64,000 nt of DNA from Bacteroidales bacterium (GCA_016936975.1 JAFGWU010000061.1:62001-126000); one strand, 5' to 3'; shown: positions 44,910 through 54,689, counted from the stretch's first letter. The notes: generated from the letters alone by a model not told the origin. Numbers and translations are program-made.

Positions 44910-46877
44910 TTAATAAATATCTTCATATTCCAGGACTTCCACGGGAACAAACTCCAGGTAGTCGAACATAAACTCACCGGACCGGACGGCTTTGACGGAA
45001 AAGGTATGGGTTCCGGCTTCGGCGAATGTATAGATTCCCAGTATACGGCGGAGGGCGGCTTCATCATTGCGTGCGGGTTCTCCCGAGTACCAGGTCGGGT
45101 TTATTGCCCTGAAGCTGGCCGGTGCTTTCATATATCCGCGGTTGCGCATCATTTTGTCATTTTCATATCCATAGGGGTCATTGGGATCGATACCGGGATA
45201 TACCCAGCCTATTTTCGGGTTATTCGCATAGAGGCGCAGGTCGAGGGGGATCCCTGTCGGCTGGCCATCCCAGTAGAGCTGTGCCGCTCCGCGGAAGATG
45301 GTGGGCTGGTAACCGAACCGCACCTCGTAGGTTCCGGCGGGGATCGGGGGGGTGATGATCTCAAAATCATACAATCCCCGCAGCCACACCTCGTCGCCCT
45401 GGTAATCGCAGAAGCGGTCGTCTGCATTATAGTACCAGAATTCTGTGGTTTCAGAGGTGGTTATCCTTTCGACATAACCCTGAGGCAGGAGCCACATCTC
45501 CGAAGGATACTCGGGGGTGGCATGTCCGATCCGGATATTGTTGTTGGTCAGTTCGGGGAAGAAGCTGGCGGCATCCATCCTCAGCCGCTTGCTCGAGATC
45601 ATCCGGTCCACCTCCGGCGTGTACGCCAGGATATTGTCAATTTCGTGGTATACCCCGTTAACGGCATCGTTGTCAAAATCATCCGTCAGCCGGATGGCGT
45701 CGCCCGAGGCGATCATGTTGAAAACATTGTATTCATTGGTCGTACGGAGTGTGCGGACCTCCATCAGGGTATTCGGACACATGGTCTCGATGTATTCAAA
45801 CATATCCTGGGTCTTGATGGAGTGGGTTTCCCCCCTTGTTTCAAAATATTGCCCGGTATTGTCGTACTTCTCAATGAAGAGGATGGCCGACAGCTTTTTG
45901 TTGATCAGGTGGTAGGCCACAAACCGGTTCAGGCTGTTTTTACGGTCCTTTAGATCCGTGACGGCCGCATCCCGGGGATAGATCTGGTCGTATACCTGCT
46001 TTGCATAATCTTTCAGGTCCTCAAGGTTGTTGATTCCCTCCCTGGCATAGGTATCATTGCTCTCCATCATGGCTGTGAATCCGAATTTGCGTTCCTTGGG
46101 CACATGAATGATACTTCCGATCGCATAAAACGTCCCTTCCCACTCATCATATAAACTGCCCGGGGAGTACTCTTCATCCTTTACGGGGGCCAGCTTCTGA
46201 TCCAGGCCGGTGGCCATCAGCGCCTCGAAAAAGAGGGAAAACTTATCATCGGCGGCGATCGCTTCAATAAGCGTATTCTCCGTGGGGGAGAGGGTTTTGT
46301 TAATCGTGTGGACCACCCCGTTGTGCAACTCAATATCCTTTACCTCAATACGGGAGGTGGTATTGACCCTGTATTCCAAACTGCCCTCTCCCGGATTGAA
46401 GGAGATCTTCAGGAACCGGCCGCTCATGGTCAGGTTGGGGAGGAAGCCGTCGACAAATTCTTCGGTCGTCACAATAAATCCCTTGATGATATGGTCGTAG
46501 GCGATCTTTTTCAGCGTATCGGCAGAAAAATCGCTCAATGAATTTTTTCCTTTGGACTGGTAGAAATTGATCATGGCCTCATTATCGGGCAGAAAACAGG
46601 TGTACTGTCCGTATGCGTTCAGCAATCCCATCACGCCGCTCATTTCAAGCAGTTGCGAGAACTCCGAATAGGATTCGGGCCGGTTGGATATATAATCCCC
46701 CACGGTCTCGCCGGTAAAGGTGTAATAGGAATCTCCCATCTCTTCCGGGGTACAGGCGGAGAAGATCAAAATCATCACCACGGGGATACCGGTTCGTATC
46801 CCTCCCGGGCCTAACCTGCGGGCCAACCCGGCCAGAAAGCTGTAAATGCCCGGCAGACTTATGATATTCTTCTTCAT
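44910..46877 (-). CDS. Fasciclin (FAS1) domain lipoprotein, second in the locus
   Basis: 655 residues. A long n-region precedes the lipobox MILIFSAC (Cys42). FAS1 domain 1 spans about 58-205 (YSEFSQLLEMSGVMGLLNAY, YTCFLPDNEAMINF, HNGVVHTINKTL), FAS1 domain 2 about 205-425 (FSLFFEALMATGLD, AVNGVYHEIDNILAY). A roughly 220-residue C-terminal beta-rich domain (IPAGTYEVRFGYQPTIFRGA, AQLYWDGQPTGI, HTFSVKAVRSGEFMFDYLEF) looks like a carbohydrate-binding jelly-roll. It is 12 bp after the SusD stop and 2-20 bp before the next FAS1 gene, so clearly in the same operon. Confidence 0.87.
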   Translation of the reverse strand: MKKNIISLPGIYSFLAGLARRLGPGGIRTGIPVVMILIFSACTPEEMGDSYYTFTGETVGDYISNRPESYSEFSQLLEMSGVMGLLNAYGQYTCFLPDNEAMINFYQSKGKNSLSDFSADTLKKIAYDHIIKGFIVTTEEFVDGFLPNLTMSGRFLKISFNPGEGSLEYRVNTTSRIEVKDIELHNGVVHTINKTLSPTENTLIEAIAADDKFSLFFEALMATGLDQKLAPVKDEEYSPGSLYDEWEGTFYAIGSIIHVPKERKFGFTAMMESNDTYAREGINNLEDLKDYAKQVYDQIYPRDAAVTDLKDRKNSLNRFVAYHLINKKLSAILFIEKYDNTGQYFETRGETHSIKTQDMFEYIETMCPNTLMEVRTLRTTNEYNVFNMIASGDAIRLTDDFDNDAVNGVYHEIDNILAYTPEVDRMISSKRLRMDAASFFPELTNNNIRIGHATPEYPSEMWLLPQGYVERITTSETTEFWYYNADDRFCDYQGDEVWLRGLYDFEIITPPIPAGTYEVRFGYQPTIFRGAAQLYWDGQPTGIPLDLRLYANNPKIGWVYPGIDPNDPYGYENDKMMRNRGYMKAPASFRAINPTWYSGEPARNDEAALRRILGIYTFAEAGTHTFSVKAVRSGEFMFDYLEFVPVEVLEYEDIY

Positions 46878-46889
46878 GGTAAAATGCTT

Positions 46890-48455
46890 TTACGGTTTAT
46901 TCGTATTATCCGATGTGATTTCATAGAACGGGTTTTGCTCCAGGGCGGGGTTCGCCTTCAGTTCGTCCTCATGGATCGGCAGATAGAGTGCTTCCATGAC
47001 AGACATCTTGGAGGACTGAACGCTTGCACTCCCGGTAAATTTTTTCATGACGTAGCCCAGCAGGGGGGCCGGTGAATCGGCTCTCCGGGCCAGGCGCATC
47101 AGCGCAAACCAGCGTTTGCCTTCGAACATCAGCTCCCGCTGGTGCTCTCTCAGGAAAAGGTTTTCCAGGTCCATCTTCGAGCTGTAATTTTCCGCCATCA
47201 GGGGTGAGTTGGCCTGCTCGGGATTCGACCGGAGGTAGGTGGTGTTGATCATGCGCATCGTCTCTTCGGGATCGGTCTCGAGCTGGATCAGCGCTTCGGC
47301 CTTCATGAGGATCACATCCGAGAGGCGGTAAACGATCCAGTTGGGGGTGGTGCTCCGGTAAATATAGGTGCTCACGCCGGTGGTGACATTTTCCTGGCGC
47401 AGGGCCCCGGCATATTTAAATATAAAATACCGGTCGCCGCCCGACTCCTGCCGGAGGAAATCCTTTTCCCGAAGGTCCTCCTCGCTCTCCGTTCCGGCGG
47501 CGGTGCGGTAATTAAACGGACTGGCCTCTCCCGTGACAAAAACGCCGGGGAAGCTCCACTGTCCGGCTTCACTGCCGTAAAGGCCGTAGAAATCCCTGAG
47601 GACCCAGTTGAACATGTTATCTTCATCAAACTGCAGTTCAAAAATACTCTCCGTGGAGTTGCCCTCATAAAAGACCTGCTCCAGCACATCCTCCCCGTTC
47701 ACCAGTTCCAGATCCTGTTCGGCATCGTTCAGGACCTGGTTGCACATCTCCACGCATTTTCCATAATCCTCCTGCCAGAGATGGATATCTGCCAGCAGTG
47801 CCCTTATGGCATTGCGGGTTATCCGGCCCTTGTTATACTGGTTGATCTCGAAACGGTCGCGTGCGTAATAGAGTGCGGTTGTCAGGTCGGTCACAAGATG
47901 ATCCAGAATGACCTCCTCGGATGATTTGGGAATACGGTAATCCTGTGCATCATCGATGCTCGGATTATCGACCCAGGGCACTTCCCCGAATGTCCTGACC
48001 AGGTAAAAATAGGCCAGGGCCCTGATGGTCAGGATCTCTGCTTCCAGGGCATGAAGTTTCGACTCGGTGAAATTCGGATCGATAGCCACCACTTCGGGGG
48101 CATAGTGCAGAAAGTTGTTGCAATAGTTAATGACGGTATAAAATGCGCCCCAGTGGCAGTAGCTGTTCTCCGGGGAGATATCCACGTTAAGCATCTTATA
48201 CATGTCAATGGGCATATTGTTTCCAAAGGTCACGTTATCGGAGCGCAGTTCTCCCCAGACCAGCATGCGGCTCATGCTGTTCCATTCGGTAAGGGAGCGG
48301 TAGCAGGCGGCCACGACCTGGTTAACCTGGCTTTCATTTTTCCAGAAATCTTCCAGGACCACCTCACTTTCAGGCCTGATATCCAGCCACTCGGTACAAC
48401 CCGGGGCTGTCAGCAAGATTCCTGTTACGGCAAGTATTGAAATAATTTTTCTCAT
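46890..48455 (-). CDS. SusD/RagB-family outer-membrane lipoprotein (pair 1)
   Basis: 521 residues. Lipoprotein signal MRKIISILAVTGILLTAPGC (Cys20), then the typical TEWLDIRPESEVVLEDFWKN start of the SusD family. TPR-like segments include AEILTIRALAYFYLVRTFGEVP and AIRALLADIHLWQEDYGKC. The C-terminal signature LFLREHQRELMFEGKRWFALMRLAR is strong. It pairs with the SusC gene 13 bp upstream; two FAS1 genes follow downstream. Confidence 0.95.
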   Translation of the reverse strand: MRKIISILAVTGILLTAPGCTEWLDIRPESEVVLEDFWKNESQVNQVVAACYRSLTEWNSMSRMLVWGELRSDNVTFGNNMPIDMYKMLNVDISPENSYCHWGAFYTVINYCNNFLHYAPEVVAIDPNFTESKLHALEAEILTIRALAYFYLVRTFGEVPWVDNPSIDDAQDYRIPKSSEEVILDHLVTDLTTALYYARDRFEINQYNKGRITRNAIRALLADIHLWQEDYGKCVEMCNQVLNDAEQDLELVNGEDVLEQVFYEGNSTESIFELQFDEDNMFNWVLRDFYGLYGSEAGQWSFPGVFVTGEASPFNYRTAAGTESEEDLREKDFLRQESGGDRYFIFKYAGALRQENVTTGVSTYIYRSTTPNWIVYRLSDVILMKAEALIQLETDPEETMRMINTTYLRSNPEQANSPLMAENYSSKMDLENLFLREHQRELMFEGKRWFALMRLARRADSPAPLLGYVMKKFTGSASVQSSKMSVMEALYLPIHEDELKANPALEQNPFYEITSDNTNKP

Positions 48456-48468
48456 CTGTTCGCTTATT

Positions 48469-51400
48469 TTAAAAAGAAACGGATATCCCCAATGTGCAAT
48501 CCTTGGAGCGGGGGGTACTGGAATTATCCGTGCTCACCCCCAGGGAACCATAACCCACTTCGGGATCCACCCCGGAGTACCTGGTCAGCACAAACAGGTT
48601 GTTAATAGTCAGATAGAAGCTCAGCTGTTCCAGGTTCCATTTATTCAGTTTAGAACGGGGTACGGAATAGTTAAAGGTGAGGTATTTCAGGCGCACAAAC
48701 GAACCGTCTTCCACGTACCGGTCGCTGCCCAGCCAGTTATACCCGTAGTTGTAAAGGGCACGGGGCATGTCGGTCACATCCCCGTCCTTGCGCCAGCGCC
48801 AGTTCACCCTAACACTCTGGTTATTCAGCGTATACATATTTTCAGCGTACATACGGGCCGTATTCACGATCATGTTCCCGTACCGGAAATTAAAGAAGAT
48901 GGTACAGCCGAAGTTCTTATAGCGTATGGTGGAACCGAATCCCCCGTTCACCTTGGGGTTTGAGTTCCCCAGGTATACGATGTCCAGTTCGTCGATCGTC
49001 CCGTCGTGATTGATGTCTTCGTAGATGGCATCTCCTCCTTTGAACTGGTATTCATTGCTCTTCCCGTAGGCAAAATACATGGGCAGGGGATTTCCGTCCT
49101 CATCCGTGAAGACGTTTCCGTTTTCATCCCGGGCAACCGGGGCGTTCTCCTGCACGCCGGGGATATATTCATTATACTGGTAGACGCCCAGGTACTTGAA
49201 TCCGTAGATCGATCCGAAGGAGTTTCCTTCCTGGATCCGGGAGAGGAAGGAACCATTCGCATAATTGAAGTCGGCGTTGTAGTTGGCCAGCACATCGTCC
49301 CTCAGTTCCACGATCGTGTTCACGTAGTTGGAGAGGTTAAAGTTGAAATCCATCCGGAAGTCATTGGTCCGGACGGCGTTATTGGTGAAAAAGTTCATTT
49401 CCCATCCGTCATTGTCCATGATACCGACATTCTGCACGGGGACGTTGGAATATCCCGAGGTGCTGGGCACCCTCAGGTTCGAAAACAGAAGGTCCTCTGT
49501 AAGCTTGTTGTAGAAGTTGATATCGAAGACGTATCGGTTATCCAGGAATCCCACGTCCAGACCGACATTTAACGAGGTGGTGGTCTCCCATTTCAGGTCC
49601 GAGAGCCGGAGAGTCGTCGGGCGGGTGGCCACCATATCGATATAGATCCCGTAAGGCGAGTAACGGCTGAAGTGCAGGTACTCTTCCCAAGGTTCGTTTC
49701 CGCTGATCCCCCAGCTCGGCCGGACAGCCAGCATGCTCAGCCAGCTGCGCGAAAACTGCATGAAGGGTTCATCGGAAATGATCCATTTGGCTGAAATTCC
49801 CGGGAAGTTGCCAAACTTGTGGTCGTTTCCGAATTTGGTGCTTCCATCCCTGCGGAAGGTGAAACCAAAAATGTAGCGGTTTTTGAAAGTGTAATGGCCC
49901 CTGGCGAGCAGGGCATTGGAGCGGTAGGCATAACGGCTGGATGACATACCGTTCAGGTACCCGTCTGTGGAGGCTTCGATGATCTCCCCGGAGGGAAGGT
50001 TGGAGGTCCAGATACCCTGACTGGAATTATTCCCGGTACGGACCTGGACCGATCCGTAGAGCAGTACACTGTGGTTCGGGTTGTTAAATTTGGGCTGCCA
50101 GGTAATGTTATTGTCGACCATTACGGTCATGCTTTCCGAATCCTGGCTCTCGGCGCGATTCACCTGACCGTCGTTCCACGGGAAATTCGAAACCTCGCGG
50201 GGCAGGAAACGGGTGGTCTTGTCGTTGTTCACGTCGAAGGTCACGTACATATTGTATCTCAGGGTATGCACCTCGGGGTCGAGCAGATCATACTGCAGGC
50301 GGAAGGTTGGCAGGATCCGGTAGTTCTTCAGATTGTTTTTTGCGAGGTACGCCAGGGCCACCGGGTTCTTCAGATCGCGCTGGTCGCTGTGGAGGTTGGT
50401 GGACCGGGAGATATTGTAATATACATCGGTGTCGTCCCCCTCCAGGTCCTGCTGGTAAACACTCACGTTCGGCATCTTGCGGTAGGCGATCCCCAGGAGG
50501 TTTTCATAATTCCGGTCGTTATCGGTATAGGTAAATGAGAGCTCGGATATGAATTTAATCCGTTCCGATACCGAGTAATCCAGGTAAGCGCGTGAGGAGA
50601 TCCTGTTCAGCTCCTGGCCGATGACCGTTCCGGTCTGGTTCAGGAAACCGCCCGACACGCGGAATCTAGCCCGTTCGCCGCCTCCCGAGATGGTAAGGTA
50701 GTTATCGTGCTTGAATCCCGGCTGGGTAACCTCGGCAATCCAGTCGGTGTTGTTGTTAAAGTTCTCAAACTCCGAAAAAGTGGGGTCGTACAGAAATTCG
50801 CGCACATCGGCGGCATTCTCATCCTGCTGTGGATTGAAGTAGGCCTGCTTGACCAGCATCGTATAGTCGTCGCCGTCGAGCATCTCCCATCCCCTGGGCT
50901 GAATGGCCCCGGTCAGGCGGTAGGAGTACTGCACGCGGGTGGGCCCGGGCAGTCCTTTTTTGGTTTTAATGACCAGGACGCCGTTGGCGCCTTTTGATCC
51001 CCACACTGCGGTGGAGGAGGCATCCTTCAGGACGGTGATCTCTTCAATATCATCGGGGTTTATGCTCAGCATGTTGGCATACTGTTCCTGGTTGGCGGTG
51101 GCAAAATCAAAGGAGGGATCGATCTCCACCTCGTAGGGGATGCCGTTGACCACGATCAGCGGTTCGCTGTTGGCATTGATGGAGGTTGCGCCCCTGATCC
51201 TCATGGAAGTCCCGGCGCCCGGGTCCCCCGAATTGGCCACGATATCCAGACCGGCGATTCTTCCCTGCAGGGCATCGTCTATAGAGGTCACCTGTATCCC
51301 TTCGAAGGCTTTGGTGTCGATGGTCTGAACCGCGGTGGAGACTTCCCGCTGGGGTATGGAGAAGGTCCCGTCACTGTGCTTTTTCTCAGCCACGATGACC

Positions 51401-51744
51401 ACCTCGGAGATCTCCAGCCGTTCCTCCTCCAGGGAGGCATTGATGGTCCTGGCGGATCCGATATCCTTCGTCTGCGGGACAAATCCCACGTACCTGAAGA
51501 CCAGTTTGTTCTCAGGGTCCTTTATTCTGAGGACATAATGGCCGTTGACGTCGGTGATCGTGGCGCTGATGATCCTTTTATTCCTGTCTTCCTCCACGAC
51601 GGTTGCGCTGATGAGACCCTCCCCGTCCGTTGCAGAGGTCACCGTGCCCTGCACCACCATTTTGGACCCCTGGGACTGGCCCGATACGAGGGAGGTTGTC
51701 AACAGGTAAAGGAGGAAGATTGTTCCTGCAAATGTGCGTTTCAT
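48469..51744 (-). CDS. SusC/RagA-family TonB-dependent outer-membrane transporter (pair 1)
   Basis: 1091 residues from the ATG at 51744 (MKRTFAGTIFLLYLLTTSLV, then SGQ); the 47-codon upstream extension in frame runs back into the FAS1 gene and is Arg/Pro-rich non-protein-like sequence. Carboxypeptidase-like domain VVQGTVTSATDGEGLISATV (about 28-105), plug (TSMRIRGATSINANSEPLIV, DIEEITVLKDASSTAVWGSK) and barrel with SusC-typical DRYVEDGSFVRLKYLTFNYS near the end. It is an importer of large glycan or peptide ligands with the adjacent SusD. It is the second gene of the seven-gene operon, 13 bp after the FAS1 stop. Confidence 0.95.
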   Translation of the reverse strand: MKRTFAGTIFLLYLLTTSLVSGQSQGSKMVVQGTVTSATDGEGLISATVVEEDRNKRIISATITDVNGHYVLRIKDPENKLVFRYVGFVPQTKDIGSARTINASLEEERLEISEVVIVAEKKHSDGTFSIPQREVSTAVQTIDTKAFEGIQVTSIDDALQGRIAGLDIVANSGDPGAGTSMRIRGATSINANSEPLIVVNGIPYEVEIDPSFDFATANQEQYANMLSINPDDIEEITVLKDASSTAVWGSKGANGVLVIKTKKGLPGPTRVQYSYRLTGAIQPRGWEMLDGDDYTMLVKQAYFNPQQDENAADVREFLYDPTFSEFENFNNNTDWIAEVTQPGFKHDNYLTISGGGERARFRVSGGFLNQTGTVIGQELNRISSRAYLDYSVSERIKFISELSFTYTDNDRNYENLLGIAYRKMPNVSVYQQDLEGDDTDVYYNISRSTNLHSDQRDLKNPVALAYLAKNNLKNYRILPTFRLQYDLLDPEVHTLRYNMYVTFDVNNDKTTRFLPREVSNFPWNDGQVNRAESQDSESMTVMVDNNITWQPKFNNPNHSVLLYGSVQVRTGNNSSQGIWTSNLPSGEIIEASTDGYLNGMSSSRYAYRSNALLARGHYTFKNRYIFGFTFRRDGSTKFGNDHKFGNFPGISAKWIISDEPFMQFSRSWLSMLAVRPSWGISGNEPWEEYLHFSRYSPYGIYIDMVATRPTTLRLSDLKWETTTSLNVGLDVGFLDNRYVFDINFYNKLTEDLLFSNLRVPSTSGYSNVPVQNVGIMDNDGWEMNFFTNNAVRTNDFRMDFNFNLSNYVNTIVELRDDVLANYNADFNYANGSFLSRIQEGNSFGSIYGFKYLGVYQYNEYIPGVQENAPVARDENGNVFTDEDGNPLPMYFAYGKSNEYQFKGGDAIYEDINHDGTIDELDIVYLGNSNPKVNGGFGSTIRYKNFGCTIFFNFRYGNMIVNTARMYAENMYTLNNQSVRVNWRWRKDGDVTDMPRALYNYGYNWLGSDRYVEDGSFVRLKYLTFNYSVPRSKLNKWNLEQLSFYLTINNLFVLTRYSGVDPEVGYGSLGVSTDNSSTPRSKDCTLGISVSF

Positions 51745-51757
51745 ATTTCTGGTTATT

Positions 51758-54292
51758 TTATTCAAACCGCAATACGTTATCAATTTGATGAATGACGGCC
51801 GTTGAGGAGGTAAAGATGGCCGATGTGGCAAACTCCTTGCCCGCACCGGTGCCATCGACCTCCTTATAAGCCAGGGGATTATCATTGAAGATATAGTCGC
51901 GTGTCATGATATTGTATAAGCCGTTCCCTGTGACCACGCTGGCGGTCCCGTAGTTCTCGGTCGACAGGGTGAGGCTGTTGCCGTCGCCTGTGATTCCCAG
52001 CCGGTAGTATTTATCCTTATAGGTCCCGAACTGCGTTTCCAGCTCATTGGTTTTGATGGTGGCGGTCTGATAGATCCGGTTGACCGGCTCGCCGCTGATG
52101 TATACCGAGTTATCCTGAAAATGGTACCTCAGGAAACGCTCCAGCTTTTTCATTGCCGCGGTTTTCAGGGTCGGGTCGGAAATCGTATCGATCGTGGCCC
52201 AGTCGCTGATCAGTCCGTCATCGATGGCCTGCTGAATGGCTTCATTGGTCGGGACATAGACGGTATAGTTAAACGTGTTGAAAAACTTGATGTTGAAATC
52301 GATGCCGTAGTAGTTGGTCTTCTTGACGAACACCTCCATGGAGGTCCCGGTAAAGTCACTCAGCAGTGAGAAGAACTTACTGAATTCAGGCGTTTCGCTC
52401 AGGGTTTTGTAAACGGAATGCAACGGGGCCTGAATGGGTTTGTCGATGAAATAGGTGATCCCGTTCTGCTGTTCAAAGACCCCCTCGGGAATCACATTTA
52501 CCCGGACGCCGCTCCGGATGTCGTAACCGCCCTGCACCTTCAGATCATTGCCGTTCCCCTCCACCCTCAGCGAATTGCCGTTTTTGGTGAAATAATAGAG
52601 CGAACCCGACTCCACATCCCCGATGACCACATGGGTATCCAGCAGGTCGAGCAGGCGGTTTGCCAGGAAATCGGCGTTGGTGATCACGTTCACCGAATCC
52701 CCGGTTTCGCCGGTCAGCGGGTCATAACGGTACACGGTGGCATTGACCGTTCCGGTTTCGTCGTTATACCAGTATTTCATGACCCCCTGCACATCCTTGG
52801 CGTAGGCCACCGGGTCGATATAATCCCTGAAAAATTCATCGGTCGGGACAAAAAAGCTGTACCGGCTGACCAGGGAGTTCAGATAGAGCCGGAAATCATT
52901 CCTGCGGATGGCCCAGTTGAAGACCCTTGTTTTTTCACTGAAAAGCACCGGTCCGTAAACCGATACGTAATCATCGGGCGGATACACCTTTTCCGTCATG
53001 TATACCACTCCGTTAACCCCCACATAGGAAGCCGTGACATCGGAGGTGCTGATGGGGATCGGGGAGTTCTCGCTGTCGTTCATTTTGCTGAAACGGCTGG
53101 GAACCGTTTCAATGAACGATTCCCTGAGGTGCCTTTTCAGCAGGAGCATCACAATGTCGTCGGGGATATTTTCCCAGCTGCCGTAACGGTCTTTCAGAAC
53201 CAGGCCGCTGCCGGCTTCAAAGTAGTCCGTCATGGCCTCATCGGTGGGACACAGGATGGCGGCCATGTCTGACTGCAGGGCATTTCCGGCCCGCACATAA
53301 CTGTTTCTTCCCGGGTTGAAAGGCAGCAGCAGTTCGGTGTTGATCACCCTTCCGTTCGGATAACGGTCGGCCCCGTCATAGGAGGCGAAGAACTGTTTTT
53401 CGAAGATCGAATCTATGGGCCGGTCGGGATGGATCTGGTTGTATGCATTGGTCTGTGCGGAGTTATAATAGGGTGCGCAGAAACGCTCCAGCAACCCTGA
53501 AAAAATGCGGGTGTCGGGATTCTTATGAATATGCTGGGCGATGTTGACCGGGGGGATCAGTACCTCCTCAAGGACATGGATGTAGCCGTTCTTGCAGGTG
53601 ATATCCCTTTCGGCCACCCTGATGTTGAATACGTGCGCGTCATTCTCAATACGGTCCACCCCGGTTATCAGGCTGAAGTCGCTGTTGGTGATGCCGGCAT
53701 TCTCCAGTGAACTCTGCAGGAAATGTACGATCGGCCATGAGGTGGCATCTTTTAAAAGGTAGATTCCCCCGTTGCGATAGGGTTCCCATAAAGATCCCGC
53801 AGGAAGCATCTCCCCCGATTCAAAGGGGATGGTGTCGAGTACCGAAATCGCGGTGGTGCGCCGCAGGGCTGCTCCAAGCTGCAGGCCGCCGTCAAAATAA
53901 TTGGAGAGGGTTTCGATCAGATAGGCATTGTTGATCATTGCGAAGTTGATGATCAGTTTCTTCTGGGCCATCGACAGGTTGTCATAGCTGGTCACCCCCC
54001 AGTGATTATCCTGGAAAAAACGTTCAAAGGCCGCATCATCAGCCACAAAAAGCGTCTTGCTGCCCGTTTGCGATAAAATCTCGGTATAGCCGACATCATC
54101 GATCAAACGGGAGAAGTAGCTGTAGGTTCCCTCGGTTTTCAGATAATCGTAAATACTGGCACCGAGCCATTCCGGCTCAATGTCATAATGGGCGTATTCG
54201 TCATTGCAGGAAACGAGCCATACACTCCCGGCCAGCAGGATCCCTGCAACCGGAATAAGCTGAAACCACTGTTTCCAAAATCCTTTTTCCAT
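51758..54292 (-). CDS. Four-domain fasciclin (FAS1) lipoprotein, first gene of the locus
   Basis: 844 residues from the ATG at 54292 (MEKGFWKQWFQLIPVAGILL); lipobox SVWLVSC (Cys29). Four FAS1-like domains by their YT/TLFVxxDxAF and NGVxYxID-like ends: about 45-250 (KTLFVADDAAFERFF, NGYIHVLEEVLIP), 255-440 (MAAILCPTDEAMTDYF, NGVVYMTEKVYPP), 440-635 (YSFFVPTDEFFRDYI, NGITYFIDKPI), 640-844 (YTVYVPTNEAIQQAI, AVIHQIDNVLRF). FAS1 modules mediate adhesion or binding to proteins and polysaccharides. It leads the operon; a 477-bp intergenic region separates it from the divergent LamG gene. Confidence 0.88.
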   Translation of the reverse strand: MEKGFWKQWFQLIPVAGILLAGSVWLVSCNDEYAHYDIEPEWLGASIYDYLKTEGTYSYFSRLIDDVGYTEILSQTGSKTLFVADDAAFERFFQDNHWGVTSYDNLSMAQKKLIINFAMINNAYLIETLSNYFDGGLQLGAALRRTTAISVLDTIPFESGEMLPAGSLWEPYRNGGIYLLKDATSWPIVHFLQSSLENAGITNSDFSLITGVDRIENDAHVFNIRVAERDITCKNGYIHVLEEVLIPPVNIAQHIHKNPDTRIFSGLLERFCAPYYNSAQTNAYNQIHPDRPIDSIFEKQFFASYDGADRYPNGRVINTELLLPFNPGRNSYVRAGNALQSDMAAILCPTDEAMTDYFEAGSGLVLKDRYGSWENIPDDIVMLLLKRHLRESFIETVPSRFSKMNDSENSPIPISTSDVTASYVGVNGVVYMTEKVYPPDDYVSVYGPVLFSEKTRVFNWAIRRNDFRLYLNSLVSRYSFFVPTDEFFRDYIDPVAYAKDVQGVMKYWYNDETGTVNATVYRYDPLTGETGDSVNVITNADFLANRLLDLLDTHVVIGDVESGSLYYFTKNGNSLRVEGNGNDLKVQGGYDIRSGVRVNVIPEGVFEQQNGITYFIDKPIQAPLHSVYKTLSETPEFSKFFSLLSDFTGTSMEVFVKKTNYYGIDFNIKFFNTFNYTVYVPTNEAIQQAIDDGLISDWATIDTISDPTLKTAAMKKLERFLRYHFQDNSVYISGEPVNRIYQTATIKTNELETQFGTYKDKYYRLGITGDGNSLTLSTENYGTASVVTGNGLYNIMTRDYIFNDNPLAYKEVDGTGAGKEFATSAIFTSSTAVIHQIDNVLRFE

Positions 54293-54544
54293 GTTTTCTA
54301 ATGAATTAAGATGGGAATTAAACTGTAAAAACATCGGGTATCCGGAACGCGTTTTAAAAATACGGTTTAATATGAAAAATCAGAATTCTATATTAATTAA
54401 AATATATGGAATATTGTAGTTTTTTAATTACTTAATTTCATCAGCAGCAGGCTACCGGTGTATATTATACCTGTATTGTTGCGTCTTTGAGATTATCGTA
54501 AATCATTACAGTTAAGTTCTGAACAATTTGCCGGAGGCGTATTG

Positions 54545-54612
54545 ATACCCCCTCTCCAGTCTCCCCATGGTCAGGGGGAGATGTCTGAGCAACGCGAAGA
54601 CAGAGGGGGTAT
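54545..54612. repeat. REP/MITE-like palindromic element
   Basis: Perfect 11-base outer arms, ATACCCCCTCT (54545-54555) and AGAGGGGGTAT (54602-54612), with a nested hairpin CTCCCC (54561-54566) / GGGGAG (54575-54580). The pattern of CCCCCTCT plus CTCCCC/GGGGAG arms resembles short dispersed palindromes I recall in intergenic regions of many Bacteroidota. It has no coding capacity. Confidence 0.7.
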
Positions 54613-54689
54613 ATTTACTTCTTTATATGAGTTTTTAAGCAGAGGATGAATGTGTTTTTAAATAGAATTGTAAATTTACATGCACAGTG

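Noticed and set aside
45006..45953. Forward ORF (315 codons) opposite the second FAS1 gene
   Set aside because: Antisense shadow; the reverse frame has lipobox, FAS1 domains and operon spacing.
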